Shown one piece after another: positions 1 through 9,777 of a stretch of DNA of 38,216 nt. Under the pieces are notes generated by a model. That model had not been told where the DNA came from and did not search any database. It saw nothing but the letters and a program-made list of their open reading frames with translations. Location of the stretch: positions 472,940 through 511,155 of the forward strand of contig NW_006920418.1 in assembly GCF_000344685.1 (NCBI RefSeq), in the 5' to 3' direction. The translations under genes and the position numbers were made by a program. Position 1 is the first letter of the stretch, and every line of letters starts with the position of its first letter. This stretch comes from Gloeophyllum trabeum ATCC 11539. Taxonomy: Eukaryota > Basidiomycota > Agaricomycetes > Gloeophyllales > Gloeophyllaceae.

Positions 1-131
1 CGGGTCTTCTTCCTGTCTCCATTGAAGTCATCTGGGAGACGGATCTTGATTTCAGTTGGTCGTGCTTGCATGACTGGTGCAGCAACGCCTGCTCCAGCCG
101 CTTGGGCGGTAGGATCGATCAGGTTCGTCAT
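1..131 (-). mobile_element. Ty3/Gypsy-like Gag, N-terminal end (partial, runs off window)
   Basis: An open frame starts at an ATG complementary to 129-131 and stays open for 43 codons to the window edge. The peptide begins MTNLIDPTAQAAG and ends with LPDDFNGDRKKT. The stretch 'F-N-G-D-R-K-K' at the start of a Gag helical domain is typical of basidiomycete Ty3/Gypsy Gag proteins, which coat the element's RNA in virus-like particles. Upstream, on the right, lies AT-richer sequence that would fit an element leader and LTR. Only the N-terminus is visible, so neither intactness nor clade can be judged. Identification rests on this one motif and on position. Confidence 0.6.
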
Positions 132-600
132 GGTTCTGGTTCAAGGGACGGGATTCCACTAGGGAGTCCAACGAGGATGATCAAGAGTAGAGGAGGGGTT
201 GCCTAGGCTTGAAGAAGTCGGCAAGTGTCGTAGAAGAGTTCAACCTAATGTTAGGAAGCGATGTCCTAACTAGTCGTCTTGAGATAACTGGGCCTCGTGC
301 CAACAGTTATGTCGTCACTACCTCAGTAAGCGTACTGAAAGGTAGGTCTGGCCGGGCCAATGCCAACGGTCAAGTCAAGAGTCCAGGTAATCGCTGTATT
401 CAACAGGAGGTTGAACTAAGGAATACATGGGTTTTCCTACAGTATATATAGTAACTGGTATAGGGGTTAATACCCAAAGAAGAGAACAATAAGAAAGGAC
501 GCATAAGCTATCCTGTGAGAACGTAACTCAGAGAAATGAGAAATACAAGGGCGCCTATTGGTAGAAGGTGAGTCAAGGGAGATAATGTGTGGGAAGAAGA
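132..600 (-). repeat. Probable leader and 5' LTR of the Gypsy element
   Basis: This stretch lies directly upstream of the gag-like start and lacks a convincing gene. An LTR edge could be the TG at about 226, where 'tgtcgtagaag' would be the inner end read in inverse. The outer edge cannot be fixed, because the second LTR is outside the window. A primer binding site was not recognised. The element appears to have landed next to, or inside, the truncated FunK1 copy that begins just to the right. Confidence 0.35.
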
Positions 601-615
601 TAGCGTCCATGGGAA

Positions 616-906
616 GTTCTACTCAGAGAAAGGTACTGTCCAATAGCAATGCTCGGAATGGAAATGGAATGAGATAAGCATGGGAAAATCATAACATTCA
701 CCAGCAGCCAGAGGTGGGAGGAACTCTTCAAGGAACTCCGCCACAGGCATGGGACCGAGGAAGTATCCAGACATCTCCCTTGAAACTTGTTTCCTCTCTA
801 CCTTAGCCTCAACTTTCTGACGACTGTATCCTTCTCGATTTGCTACAGACCCCTTGAGAGGTGAAGAGCTCGGATGGTGACCGGACTGCACCGAATGAGT
901 CAACAT
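616..906 (-). pseudogene. Truncated FunK1-type kinase gene, 5' end only
   Basis: The reading frame starts at the ATG complementary to 904-906 and contains MSGYFLGPMPVAEFLEEFL. This matches MSGYFVGPMPVQEFLDKFL near the N-terminus of the complete FunK1 gene at 34.2 kb. After about 75 residues there is a plausible intron donor (gtgaatg), and the frame ends at a TAG at 616-618. No kinase domain follows; Gypsy-like sequence begins within a few hundred bases. A TATA box sits 45 nt upstream, as in the complete copy. I read this as the 5' remnant of a duplicated FunK1 gene, probably cut off by rearrangement or element insertion. Confidence 0.65.
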
Positions 907-950
907 GGTTGTGAGAGAGAATGACGATAAACAGACGGCTCGAGAATACC

Positions 951-957
951 TTTTATA
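951..957 (-). promoter_or_regulatory. TATA box of the truncated FunK1 copy
   Basis: The minus strand reads tataaaa, 44 nt upstream of the FunK1-fragment ATG. The complete FunK1 gene has the same heptamer at the corresponding position (34154-34160), which supports a shared ancestral core promoter. Confidence 0.6.
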
Positions 958-1355
958 CCGCTTGCTTCGCGGTCTCCGCCGATTTCGTGGCTCAATCTTG
1001 AGACAATGATGTTGTGGCTTGGACACGTTGATGGCCAATGGCCGACGTGGAGACACAGAAGTCACGTGCATCAGCGAATGGAAGGAGTGCTTCCTGCCGT
1101 GCTTCTGCCGCAAGCCACACTCTACCACATTGCCTTTGTCCTCGAGAGGCGATACCCTGAGGCCACTTTTGTGCATTATTCGGCGATGATATTGCCCTCC
1201 TTCTTTCATTTGGATCAAGGGTCCAGGCTGCGCCATCGAGGGTGCCTCCACGACGGCGGAGTGCCACATTTCACACGCAGTGCAGCCTATGCTCGTGGTG
1301 CTCGCAAACAAAATGAGGTGCACTCTGTATAAGCACTGGGGAGGTTATAGCTCTA

Positions 1356-1568
1356 TTAATTATCTTGGAGTGAGACCTGTCGGCGCCGACCGATGACTAG
1401 TATACTGGAAAATGTACGGGACCTGAATGCACCGTCCGCCTCGTTTCCCCCGCAAGGCCGATAAAGTGCAGACCTGAAGATGCATAGGATGCATCTGTTT
1501 CTCTGATCGAGCTTCTGCCGGTGGCCACAATTGCCGCGTTCAAGTTGCCGTTCCTCTCCACGCGTCAT
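1356..1568 (-). pseudogene. MYND-like zinc-finger relic, left copy
   Basis: The frame encodes NCGHRQKLDQRNRCILC followed by IFRSALYRP and EADGAF. The right-hand copy (33530-33804) has CGTCGHRRKL, GCTRC, FLRSALYRPYWQHKADGAF. The spacing C-x2-C ... C-x2-C ... (A)LY ... W-x-HK resembles a MYND finger, but several zinc-binding cysteines are replaced by Arg or Gly in both copies, and here the first CxxC is also incomplete. The copies differ by a 12-nt gap that keeps the frame. I treat it as a relic; the MYND assignment is tentative. Confidence 0.35.
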
Positions 1569-2490
1569 TCATCTCGACGCGGTTGTACTTCCAAATGAAA
1601 GCCTTTCTCCTTTGTTTTATTTCAAATATGCGCATAGGCAGGGAAGTCCGCTGTTGGGAAGCTGAGTCAGGTAGTTGTTCCACATACCTTGCCGCATGCC
1701 TGCAGCAGCCAGCTGGTCTAATGGTATCGATTCCGATTCACCTAGAACGGTTTCCTTAAGCGCTCATTCCGCTGCGCTCTGGGAGGTGTACTTTCTAGCT
1801 TACTTCAGCGGTGTGCTGATGGCGGTACCGGTACGCCTGGGTCGGGTTCCTCCATTACTTGATTACGATTTGCAGTAATGCGCGTACTGGATATCGCCTG
1901 CGAGGAGGGTGAGGGTAAAGCTACCTATCGTTCACGCGGACCCGTCCGAATCCGAGTCAGTGAGAGGGATCCTTCGTGAATCAGAATGAGAGTGCAGCGG
2001 GTGGCTACTCACACGGGAGGCTGACTGCCATCCGCCCGTCCACGCTGGCTCGGAAAACACACTGCTGACATACTAACACGGGTTATCCCCGACCACCTCC
2101 TGAATCCTCTGCACCACACCGCGCCAGCCGAGCTCTTCTCGGCGTGGGAGACCACAAAGCCGACATCCCCGTGTTCTTGCCGTCGTCGGACTCTCAGTGA
2201 CCCATCACGTTCGTATCCCGACATGCTGAAGTGCAGTGGTGGGGTATCGGGAGAAGAGAGGGAGGGAGTGCGCACGATGTTGGCGTTGGCGGGCGTGATC
2301 AGGGACCGGACTGATTCGCAGCGGGTCTGGATAACCGTCGAGTGTAGTGGGTGAAAGTTGTACCACTCTACCAGGTTCTGTGTAGGATTATAAGATCAGG
2401 GAGGCCACACGCAGTCGTAGGCTCTCTCAACCGAGGGTGACTATCAAAGTAAATGGAGCTCGGTGTGCATTAGTCGACGCCGCGTCAGAA
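1569..2490. other. No gene recognised
   Basis: This interval has short overlapping frames on both strands and none carries a recognisable motif, start context or consistent splice pattern. I see no clear repeat structure. Confidence 0.4.
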
Positions 2491-2495
2491 CAACG

Positions 2496-4260
2496 TTATG
2501 CATACCTGTAACCTAACTGGGCCATAATCTCTGCAACGCCTTGCAGGAGCGGCAGCGTGACTGGGCGGTCTCCGCCCGGCGCCAGCACGGGCGGGTGGAA
2601 TCTGTCGTATTTCGGGAGGGTCGTATGGCTATAGTTCCGGGACGCTTCCCTGCCCACAAGTTCCTTCTGGCAAGCTTGAGGTGGGTCTGCAGCAGCGCGG
2701 CCTTGTTGTCTACGAAGGTAATGGGTAAAAAAATCGCATGAAGTCAAGTGTAGGGTCTGAAGACGAACGGACAATTGGCTGAAGTCGCCGCAGTTAGCGA
2801 CGTCGAGGCAGTCGCTCTCTGGTGGACGTTGGTGGCGTTGACGTGGATGCCCCGCGCACCCTGGTGTATACTGTCCGGCCCCAATCGAGCTCTGCGTTCA
2901 CGCGCACGCTATGAGCATCCACGACCTTATATTCTTTGGAAGCACGCGTAGCGAGGCCGGTAACGCGACCCCCGTCTATCAGTATCTCCCTCCACCCACA
3001 CCTCCCCCGCCGAGTCCGCGCGCGACGAGAGCGGCCTGAAGCTGAGCAGCTTTCCGATGGCGGGCCAGACGTCGGTGTTGCTACTTGGTTCGGGGGTGGG
3101 AGGTGCCGTGAGGGCTGGATGAATGAGCATGGATGGGTGCAGGGCGAGAAAAAGGATCGGAGTGAGAAGAGGCGTTCGAATCAGGGCCGGAGCGAGGCGA
3201 GGGAGGACTGTTTCAGCGAGGGCTCCACAGAAGACCCGGGACGTGATCAAAGACGAAGACCGAGAGTGCTCATAGCCAGGAGAGCAACGAGACACCAGGA
3301 TAAGAGTCAACCACAGACCCGTTACGTTCGTCTCGAGAGCCAGTAAAGTCATCAGAAGTGTGTACTCGAATCTCAATTCGAAACGCAAAGCCAGTTTTAC
3401 CAGGGTGGCGGGGAGAAAGTGGCGTCCCTGGAACCACGCTATCTCCATCTTCACGGTCAACGTCGGCATCGAACTCCGAGAGCCCAGAGTCCTCGAACGC
3501 GCCGGTGTCCATCGAGTACCCAGATCCAGTGTCGAAGGCGCATACACCGATTTCCACCGCGCGAAACAGAGGCGAAGAAAGGCGGGGTACTCTCGTGAGT
3601 GCGCGGAGAGACACGGAGAAAGATGGGCGATACAGAACCCGTACTTGCTCGAGGTTGATGCTTGGGAAAGGTACGAGGTAAGCTGCGGGCGTTAGTCCGC
3701 TGCTTTGGGAGAAGCTTGATCCGGCGGAAAGGAGTGCAGTATGGTGAGCAAGGCGGAACGCGACGTACACCTTATTAGCATGAGAAAATTCGGCTGGGGT
3801 CCCCGGGTGTGTCTTTTGTTTGCCGCCCCAAGCATGTAACCCCCGCAAAGTCAGACGTGGCGAGCAACTGCACCTTCATCACCTCGAACGATATCGCTGC
3901 GATCGCCTACAAGCCGGCACGCGTGAGTGAGCCTCAGAGGTACTCCAGAAGTAAAAGGCAAGTACGTTCGGAGACATCCAGAGCCGCGAGGCCCTCCGAA
4001 GCGCGCGTCCCATCCTCCTTCGCATGAAGGATCGCCACGGCGCGCGAGCGTGGACGCGGATCGACGTACGAACACCCCAGGCCAAGGGATTCGGTGTCCA
4101 GAGGCTTAGGAGCCTGCGCCAGCTCGATTTCCACTGGGTCACAAACTGTCTTCTCCTGTGCTGCTGTACTGACGAGTCCGCGGGCTAGAGCAAAGTCAAG
4201 GCATTGTTTTCCGAAGTAGCCTCTTTGGATCCGGCTGGCGTGCTCTTTCCGACGAGTGCA
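2496..4260 (-). pseudogene. Decayed or unrecognised hypothetical gene
   Basis: Several minus-strand patches have codon use like a real gene but cannot be joined into one model. At about 4250-3934 a patch contains GYFGKQCLDFALARGLVS and then VEIELAQAPKPLDTESLGLG, ending in TGA. At about 3570-3350 there is SGYSMDTGAFEDSGLSEFDA. At about 2735-2496 there is YDRFHPPVLAPGGDRP ending in a stop. A hydrophobic stretch occurs near 3340-3270. I recognise no family. It may be an intron-rich hypothetical gene, two small genes, or a pseudogene. Confidence 0.25.
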
Positions 4261-4379
4261 GGTGGAATTCGTGCATGGAAGTCAGGTTTAAGTAGGAAAA
4301 TGTAAAGTGAGGGTGGTCGGGCGATGTGAGACCAGACCTTTTGCCACCATGCAGTTCGCGTCGGGCATGGGAGACAACG

Positions 4380-4528
4380 CGACCGCAACTAATACTTAGA
4401 CTTGGAGGCTTTCGTGAATCGAGAGGATTCAAAACAACTCTCAGCTTACCAGAAATAATATGGTAAGGTGTAAAGCCACGTCCAGTATTGAACCGAGCTA
4501 ATATTAATGATACCACAGCAGCGGACAA
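4380..4528 (-). mobile_element. Possible Gypsy integrase relic
   Basis: The minus-strand peptide contains RFNTGRGFTPYHIISGKLRV followed by VLNPL. This resembles the end of the Ty3/Gypsy integrase core, usually of the form N-S-S-T-G-F-T-P-F, then a G-R stretch and P-P-L. The match is short and flanked by stops and unrelated sequence, so it would be a fossil. A different origin is possible. Confidence 0.3.
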
Positions 4529-4889
4529 ACATGAGCAAACAGATGCCCACCAAACTCCGCGCTTTCGTCGAACGCGTCTTCCAAGCCTCTTTTCTCTCCG
4601 ACATCGCCACCCACCACGACCGCGTCTGCTGCCTCGTCTAGCTCCGCCTATTGTAATTCCGCTCGACGTAGAGGACCTCTAATTTGCCTGTACTCATATA
4701 TTCCTGTAAGAGATTCACCTAGTCCATCTCTGACTCGAGGGCGCCTGTCTCGCTGTTTGTCCTGTATCTGACCTTTTGCTGTCTGGTCTCGTTCCTGTGT
4801 CACGTCTCTCTCCTGTCTGTCGGTACTATTTGTCGAAACCAGCAAAACAGAGATTCTTTTGTCACCCGCAATCTTGAGTTGCGCGAATC

Positions 4890-6356
4890 ATGAATCCGGA
4901 TGACGTCGACATTTATGGGGAGGACGACGGCTTCAACGCGTCTCGTTCAGAGGTGGGTTCATGCGCTACCTTCTGTATCCGCCGGGCTCATGTCTTGCAT
5001 GTCAGGTCAAGGAAGAGGATGAGCCGGTAGTGCAACTCGACGACGAGTCTCAGGAACAACCACATGAACCTGTTGTAGGAGAGAAAAGGCGCCGAGAAGA
5101 CGACGCTGACGAACAGAAATATAACCCCTCTGAGCCCAACCAACAACAACCTCAGTCTCATTCAGGAACGCCCATGAACGGAGGCGCCGGCAACAACATG
5201 AACGGCAACTACAATAGTGGTATGAATGGGCAGGGTATGGGAGGACCAGGCTACGACGCTCTCATTGTCGGCGATCTGAATTGGGTCTGTACTCTGTTTT
5301 GTCTTATAGTCTCTTCATGTCCACGTCGTTCTGAGACTATTTTCTGTGTATCCTTTGTTACTTCTATACAGTGGACAACTGATGAAGATTTGCGACAAGT
5401 TGCATTGAACTGCGGTGTCAATATCGACCATAAGCATATCACGTTCTCCGAGCATAAGGTCAACGGAAAGAGCAAAGGGTAGGCCTTCGTATGCATGCAT
5501 ATATGTGCGTGAAGACTGACAATTCGTCTAGCATCGCATATATTGAATGTGGAAGCTGGGAAAGCGCGAATACTCTGAAAGAGTGGTTCGAAAATAAGTA
5601 GGCACTGTTCTGGAGCGATCAACGAACTGTCATTAATGACTGACCACTGCTGCGCAGCGAGTTCCAGAATCGACGTGCTTCCGTGACCATGGCGAGTAGT
5701 GCTCAAGGTAATCCTTTCCGAACTCTCCCCAAAGGTCAGATTGCCGGATGCTTCTTTACGTTATGCGTACTGACGCATGTTCTTACTCCAGAGCCCCCTC
5801 CAAAAGACCACCGCCAACAAGGTCAACCCATACCGACGGGCGGTGGTGGACCTGGCCGCGGAGGCGGCAGGGGTGGCTTCCAGCAGCACAACAATATGCA
5901 AAACCCAATGGGGATGAACATGATGGGCATGCCCATGCGCGGGGGCATGATGGGCGGGGGCATGATGAGAGGCGGGATGCCCGGAATGATGGGCGGGATG
6001 CCTGGCATGATGGGCGGAATGGGCCCGATGGGCATGGGCGGCTTCGGCGGGCGTGGCATGATCCCGCAGGGCCCCCGAGGCGGCATGGTTGGCGGGTTCG
6101 GAGGCCGCGGAGGCATGATGGGAGGCATGGGTATGGGTCTGGCTCCTATGTGATGTTTATGTTTGTATGGATCGCTTACTCGTTGTATTGTTACTCGTGT
6201 ACAGGTATGGGAATGATGCCCATGGGTGGGCGGGGCGGATTTGGCGGTGTCCAAGGACACTTTAATCCAGCCTTCATGCAAAATCAAGGTGGTGGGCAGT
6301 TTGCGGGGCCGGACGGACCCAGGAAGAGGTTCCGGAGTGACGACGGTACTCAGTAG
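4890..6356 (+). CDS. RRM protein of the CPSF6/CFIm68 type
   Basis: Seven exons (4890-4952, 5006-5284, 5372-5478, 5532-5597, 5658-5734, 5792-6130, 6205-6356) give 360 residues. After an acidic, Asn/Gly-rich N-terminus comes an RRM at about 107-190. It starts [16 protein letters not shown], closely matching the human CPSF6 RRM (IGNLTWWTTDEDL), and continues NGKSKGIAYIE as the RNP1-like strand. The C-terminal third is a Gly/Met-rich tail ending in a basic [15 protein letters not shown]6/7 proteins are the large subunits of cleavage factor Im in pre-mRNA 3' processing; a role in poly(A) site choice is inferred from family. A last intron (donor gtatgg at 6131) is preferred over the TGA at 6151, because it keeps the Gly/Met pattern and adds a conserved-looking tail. 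A scrap of the 3' part recurs at 9728-9777. Confidence 0.85.
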
Positions 6357-7040
6357 TTCTTGATTGAAGGTTGCGTGTGCAGTGCAGTCCCTTTATCCTT
6401 ATTGCTTTTTGCGCTTCTGTTGCTCGGTTAACGTTAGCCTAAAGTTAGCCACCACTCCTATCGTGCTGTGTACGCACTATATTGCCTTTCTTATGATGCA
6501 TCGACCCTTGTGCAGCGCCACTATCGTCAGCTCTGGGATGAATCGCGCTGCGTTCGGAATCGTATCATTTTGGTGCTGTGGTGATAGAGTGCGTGGTTGA
6601 CCCTCTCCCCTATTCTAGCTGGGCACAAGTCCCTGTGGTTATAGGCTAAATCGTCCCCGACCGGGACCCGCCCCCCGATAAGTGAGAGCCAGATCAAAGG
6701 ACCTTCTGAATTGAGACGTCCTCCGTCGGATTGCGACGCACAAGTTACCCGAGTAGTAAGCCATCTCAACAGTCCGTTCAAACTTCACCCGCTGGCGTAT
6801 GCATTTAGGCCTCCGAGACAAAGAACCCAAAATATGGTTCTCGCCTCCGTTTTCCACCCCATATCGGGTCCGTTATGGAGGAGCTATCCCTTGATACTAT
6901 CTCTTACTCCGCAGGTGTCTGAGCCTTCCAACTGAGCTTGCGCCAGGCGCTTTGGGGTCGTCGCATCAATGGTCTCTTCGAGCGCATATAAGGTCACGAT
7001 TCCCTGCTGGTCGTTATCATAGCATCTTCACCACCTTGCG
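6357..7040. other. Intergenic: RRM-gene 3' flank and P450 promoter
   Basis: No gene was found. Part of it is repeated downstream: 'tttctta(c)tgatgcatc' and 'agctctggg(a)-gaatcgcg' at about 6485-6550 recur at about 10142-10197, within the second unit of the tandem duplication. Confidence 0.6.
6985..6992 (+). promoter_or_regulatory. TATA-like element of the P450 gene
   Basis: The sequence catataag lies about 50 nt before the P450 ATG. The pseudogene copy has tatatat at about 10912-10918, at a comparable distance from its lost start codon. Confidence 0.5.
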
Positions 7041-9246
7041 ATGGATTTATTCACTGGCGTTTGGTATCTGTGCACAGGGTTGGCCGTCCTCACCCTTCTT
7101 GCGGTGGTCCGCACACAGAGGGTAACACCCAACGCGACCCTACTGCGAGGACCTCCAAGCTCGAGCATTCTATGGGGCGTACGACGCAGCATCCGACAAA
7201 CTGCGAACCCCGGCGCTCTTTATGAACGATGGGAAAGACTGTACGGTGGCGCGTATGAGATAACCGGCGTGGCGGGTTCTAAAGAGGTCATCCTGACCGA
7301 CTCAATGGCGCTCTCTCACTTTTACGCCAAGGATGGATCATCTTATGCCAGGACTACGTATTTCAGGCTAGGAGTGGAGAAGATGGTTAGTGTGCCTTGC
7401 TCCCTAGTCCGACTCTTCAATACATATACACGTGTTCATAGATGGGCCGTGGTTTGCTTTGGGCAGAGGGCCCGGCTCATCAGAGGTATGCCACGCCCGT
7501 TAAGAAGTTAAGTCGTCGGGCTCACATAGCTTACATATCATAAACAGGCAGCGCAAGAATATGCTTCCTGCATTCACCGTAGGATTCGTGCGCCGTCTGT
7601 GCCCTGTTTTTCTAGAAACTGCTCACAAAGTAAGAAAGCTGTCTTCTGCGTGTCGACGACTAACCATTGAGTTAGGTGAGATCGGCCTGGGAACGCATCC
7701 TCGAGGAAAATACCACCAACGAAGCTTATATCGATATACAAGATTGGTAAGCCCGTTACTCTTTGTTCATTTCCCAGCTGAGCTCCCTGCGAAAGGATGA
7801 ACCGCGCTGCGTAGGTGCTCCATTTCACTTATGCTGCGTGATGATGACAAGCTCCATTCTTCAGTCTTGATGCGGTTGGCAGAGCTGGCTACTCCTATGA
7901 TTTTGGTGCGCTGCGTGACGCTCGTGGAACATTGGTTCAAGTCCTCGAAAATATCAGTAGCCTGGAGTCGTCAGTCCTCTTGGTGCTCACGTTTCTGATG
8001 ACCCCTGCTTTTCCGAGGCTGGTACTTTTGATGCCGACTGCGTTCAACAAAGCGATCTCTGCTCTGAACGCGAAGATGACCAAAGCGTGCAATGAGCTGA
8101 CGGCTCGGGCTAAAGAAGCTGCCGACGCAGGTGCTATATCCGAAGACGGCTCGATTATTGGGTTATTACGTGAGTGCATGCACCTACAGGTATCATAAGG
8201 AGACTGAGTACAAAAATACTTGGTAGTCGGACCAGGAAAAGCGAAGCCAAGTCACGGTGCTTTCGCTTCACAGAAAGACATGATAGATCAGGTAGGCTCC
8301 GCTCATATCCAAGGAGGATGTCGAATACAACATCTTCGTCAGATGAAGACCCTGCTAGTTGCTGGTTACGAGTCCACGGCTGGTAAGTCCTTGTTCAGCG
8401 CATGACCTTCCTGTCTCTGACATTCTGAACAGCAACCATGACGGTACGTGCAGACAGTAAGCCATTTGGACAGTCCGACGAATCGAGCCCCTAGTGGATT
8501 CTCGTCCGCTTGTCGCAAGCACAAGATATACAGGCCAAACTGCGCGAAGAGCTTTTGACAAATCTTGGAACCGCTGACCCTGATTGGGCAAGCTTGACGA
8601 CCGGGCTTCCCTACCTAGATGCCGTCGTCCAGGAAGTCCTTAGGCTGCATCCAGCCGTGCTGGAAACCTGGCGTGAGGTGAGTATTATTTTCTCCGTTTT
8701 AGCGGGAGCCGCGCAAGAGCTGATGTAACACTACTTAGGCTACGACGGACGACACCCTACCTCTCGGCACAGCTATCACAACACGAGACGGGCAAATCGT
8801 CGACAGGATAACTATCAGGAAAGGCACCAGGGTGACGGTTCCGATCTCGTGCGTAAACCAGGCGGAGAGCATATGGGGTGCGGATGCCTCGGAGTTCAAA
8901 CCTGAGCGGTGGCTTAGGGATGGTGGCATACCGTCCAAGGCCCAGAAGCTCCAGGGACATCGGCATATCCTCACTTTCCTGGACGGCCCAAGAATGTGCC
9001 TCGGGAGGAACTTCGCTTTGGCTGAGATGAAGGTACGCCGTCTGCACAGTTGCTCCTTGTATGTGTCACTTCACTCATAACGTCTATTACAAGGCCATCA
9101 TCTGTGTTTTGCTCCGCGACTACAACTTCAGCCTCAGGGATGGTCCAGAAACGGAGATAGTGGCCAACCAGGGTGTCGTTGTCAGGCCCACGCTTGCTGG
9201 AGAGACTGGATGCCGGATGCCTTTATGTGTCCGTCGCATCGAGTGA
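7041..9246 (+). CDS. Cytochrome P450 monooxygenase (intact copy)
   Basis: Eleven exons (7041-7385, 7442-7485, 7548-7629, 7676-7746, 7865-8169, 8227-8291, 8343-8382, 8433-8443, 8495-8677, 8739-9032, 9094-9246) encode 530 residues, normal for a microsomal fungal P450. The N-terminus MDLFTGVWYLCTGLAVLTLL is a membrane anchor. Hallmarks are the I-helix AGYEST (311-316), ExxR in EVLRLHP (E368, R371), PERW (about 437) and the heme loop FLDGPRMCLGRNFA with Cys469 as thiolate ligand. It should insert one oxygen atom into an organic substrate using electrons from CPR at the ER; the substrate is unknown. Exon 8 is only 11 nt. The next gene is a decayed scrap of AA14, and a defective paralogue lies 3.9 kb downstream. 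Confidence 0.9.
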
Positions 9247-9530
9247 TTGCTGGGAAGGAGCGCGCAAGCGTAATGCACCTCAGACGCGATGCCGCTTCTG
9301 GACAAGTATGAGATCCGCGTGTTTGCTGTCACCGGAGGTGCCCTTACGTCTCCGCAGTGCCGAATAATTGCTAGAAGGAGACCCCAGTAGAATGTGCCAT
9401 AGACTCCATGTCCTCTGCCGAGTTCTTGTATGGACTAATATACTAGCTTGAGAGGATAGGACCTCTCCAGAGATGTACCGTCAGCATGTATTATCAATTG
9501 CGAAGGATATTGGATTGCCAGAATCAACTT
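9247..9530. other. No gene recognised
   Basis: This is the 3' flank of the intact P450. It probably includes strongly decayed sequence corresponding to the AA14 3' flank, but I could not align it convincingly to 13110-13611. Confidence 0.4.
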
Positions 9531-9727
9531 TTGAAAATATTGATTGCCCGAAACAGTGTTAGTAGTAGCCTTCGTGCATCTAGCCCTCATGTGAGCGATC
9601 TCCTGCTTGAGAGAGAAGTAAAAATAACAAGAAACCGAAGGACACCCAAACCTACTTATGTCCGCTTCCTGAGGTCAGCACTTCGCAGTGTAGCGGTTGC
9701 TTCATGCCGTAAGTGCAGGGGTTCATA
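9531..9727 (-). pseudogene. AA14 gene fragment (exon 5/intron 5/exon 6 region)
   Basis: The sequence corresponds to about 13760-13990 of the intact AA14 gene. The clearest match is 'tagcc-tcgtgcatcta-cctc-tgtgagc', which spans the end of exon 6 and start of the intron. Next come 'ccgctt(c)ct' and 'agcgg-tgcttc' followed by 'ccgta-gtgcag' from exon 5. A shorter stretch 'gaaaatat-g' lies further left. An internal gap of about 40 nt and many substitutions make it non-coding. It marks the end of the left unit of the tandem duplication and abuts the RRM-gene scrap. Confidence 0.75.
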
Positions 9728-9777
9728 GGCGGCAGAGGCATGTTGGGAGGCATGGGTATAGGTCTAACTCCTATGTG
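9728..9777 (+). pseudogene. Fragment of the RRM (CPSF6-like) gene tail
   Basis: The 50 bp here match 6103-6152 with about 6 mismatches, including 'gggaggcatgggtat' and 'actcctatgtg' (tggctcctatgtg in the gene). It is a copy of the Gly/Met-rich tail at the exon 6/intron 6 boundary and has no start or RRM. It defines the left edge of the right duplication unit. Confidence 0.85.

Larger units (their letters stand above)
616..1570 (-). repeat. Left copy of the inverted FunK1 upstream module
   Basis: This block is homologous, in opposite orientation, to about 33.6-34.4 kb. Shared landmarks in order are the MYND-like relic (right side here), an antisense open frame sharing HIA-VLERR and related words, the TATA box and the FunK1 N-terminus. 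DNA words such as 'aaggccgataaag' and 'gcaccgtccgcct' are common to both. The two copies face outward and lie about 33 kb apart. Confidence 0.75.
6103..9727. repeat. Left unit of the tandem segmental duplication
   Basis: The unit runs from the tail of the RRM gene through the intact P450 to the AA14 scrap. The order of landmarks is the same as in 9728 to about 13990: RRM tail, shared intergenic words, P450, AA14 exon 6-to-exon 5 region. The period is about 3.6 kb at the left landmark and 3.9 kb at the P450 stop. Confidence 0.8.

Noticed and set aside
3170..3200. tRNA-like T-arm word gttcgaatc
   Set aside because: Flanking sequence does not fold into an acceptor or anticodon arm.
4531..4641. 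Small 36-codon frame (MSKQMPTKLRAFVERVFQAS...)
   Set aside because: No homology recognised and no supporting splice sites. It may lie in the promoter or 5' UTR of the RRM gene, so it is not called as a gene.
6151..6153. TGA as the stop of the RRM gene
   Set aside because: A good donor (gtatgg) at 6131 and acceptor at 6204 continue the Gly/Met pattern and a basic tail. The shorter form could exist only by intron retention.
5823..6287. Proline/methionine-rich frame on the minus strand
   Set aside because: It is the antisense shadow of the Gly/Met-rich tail of the RRM protein.
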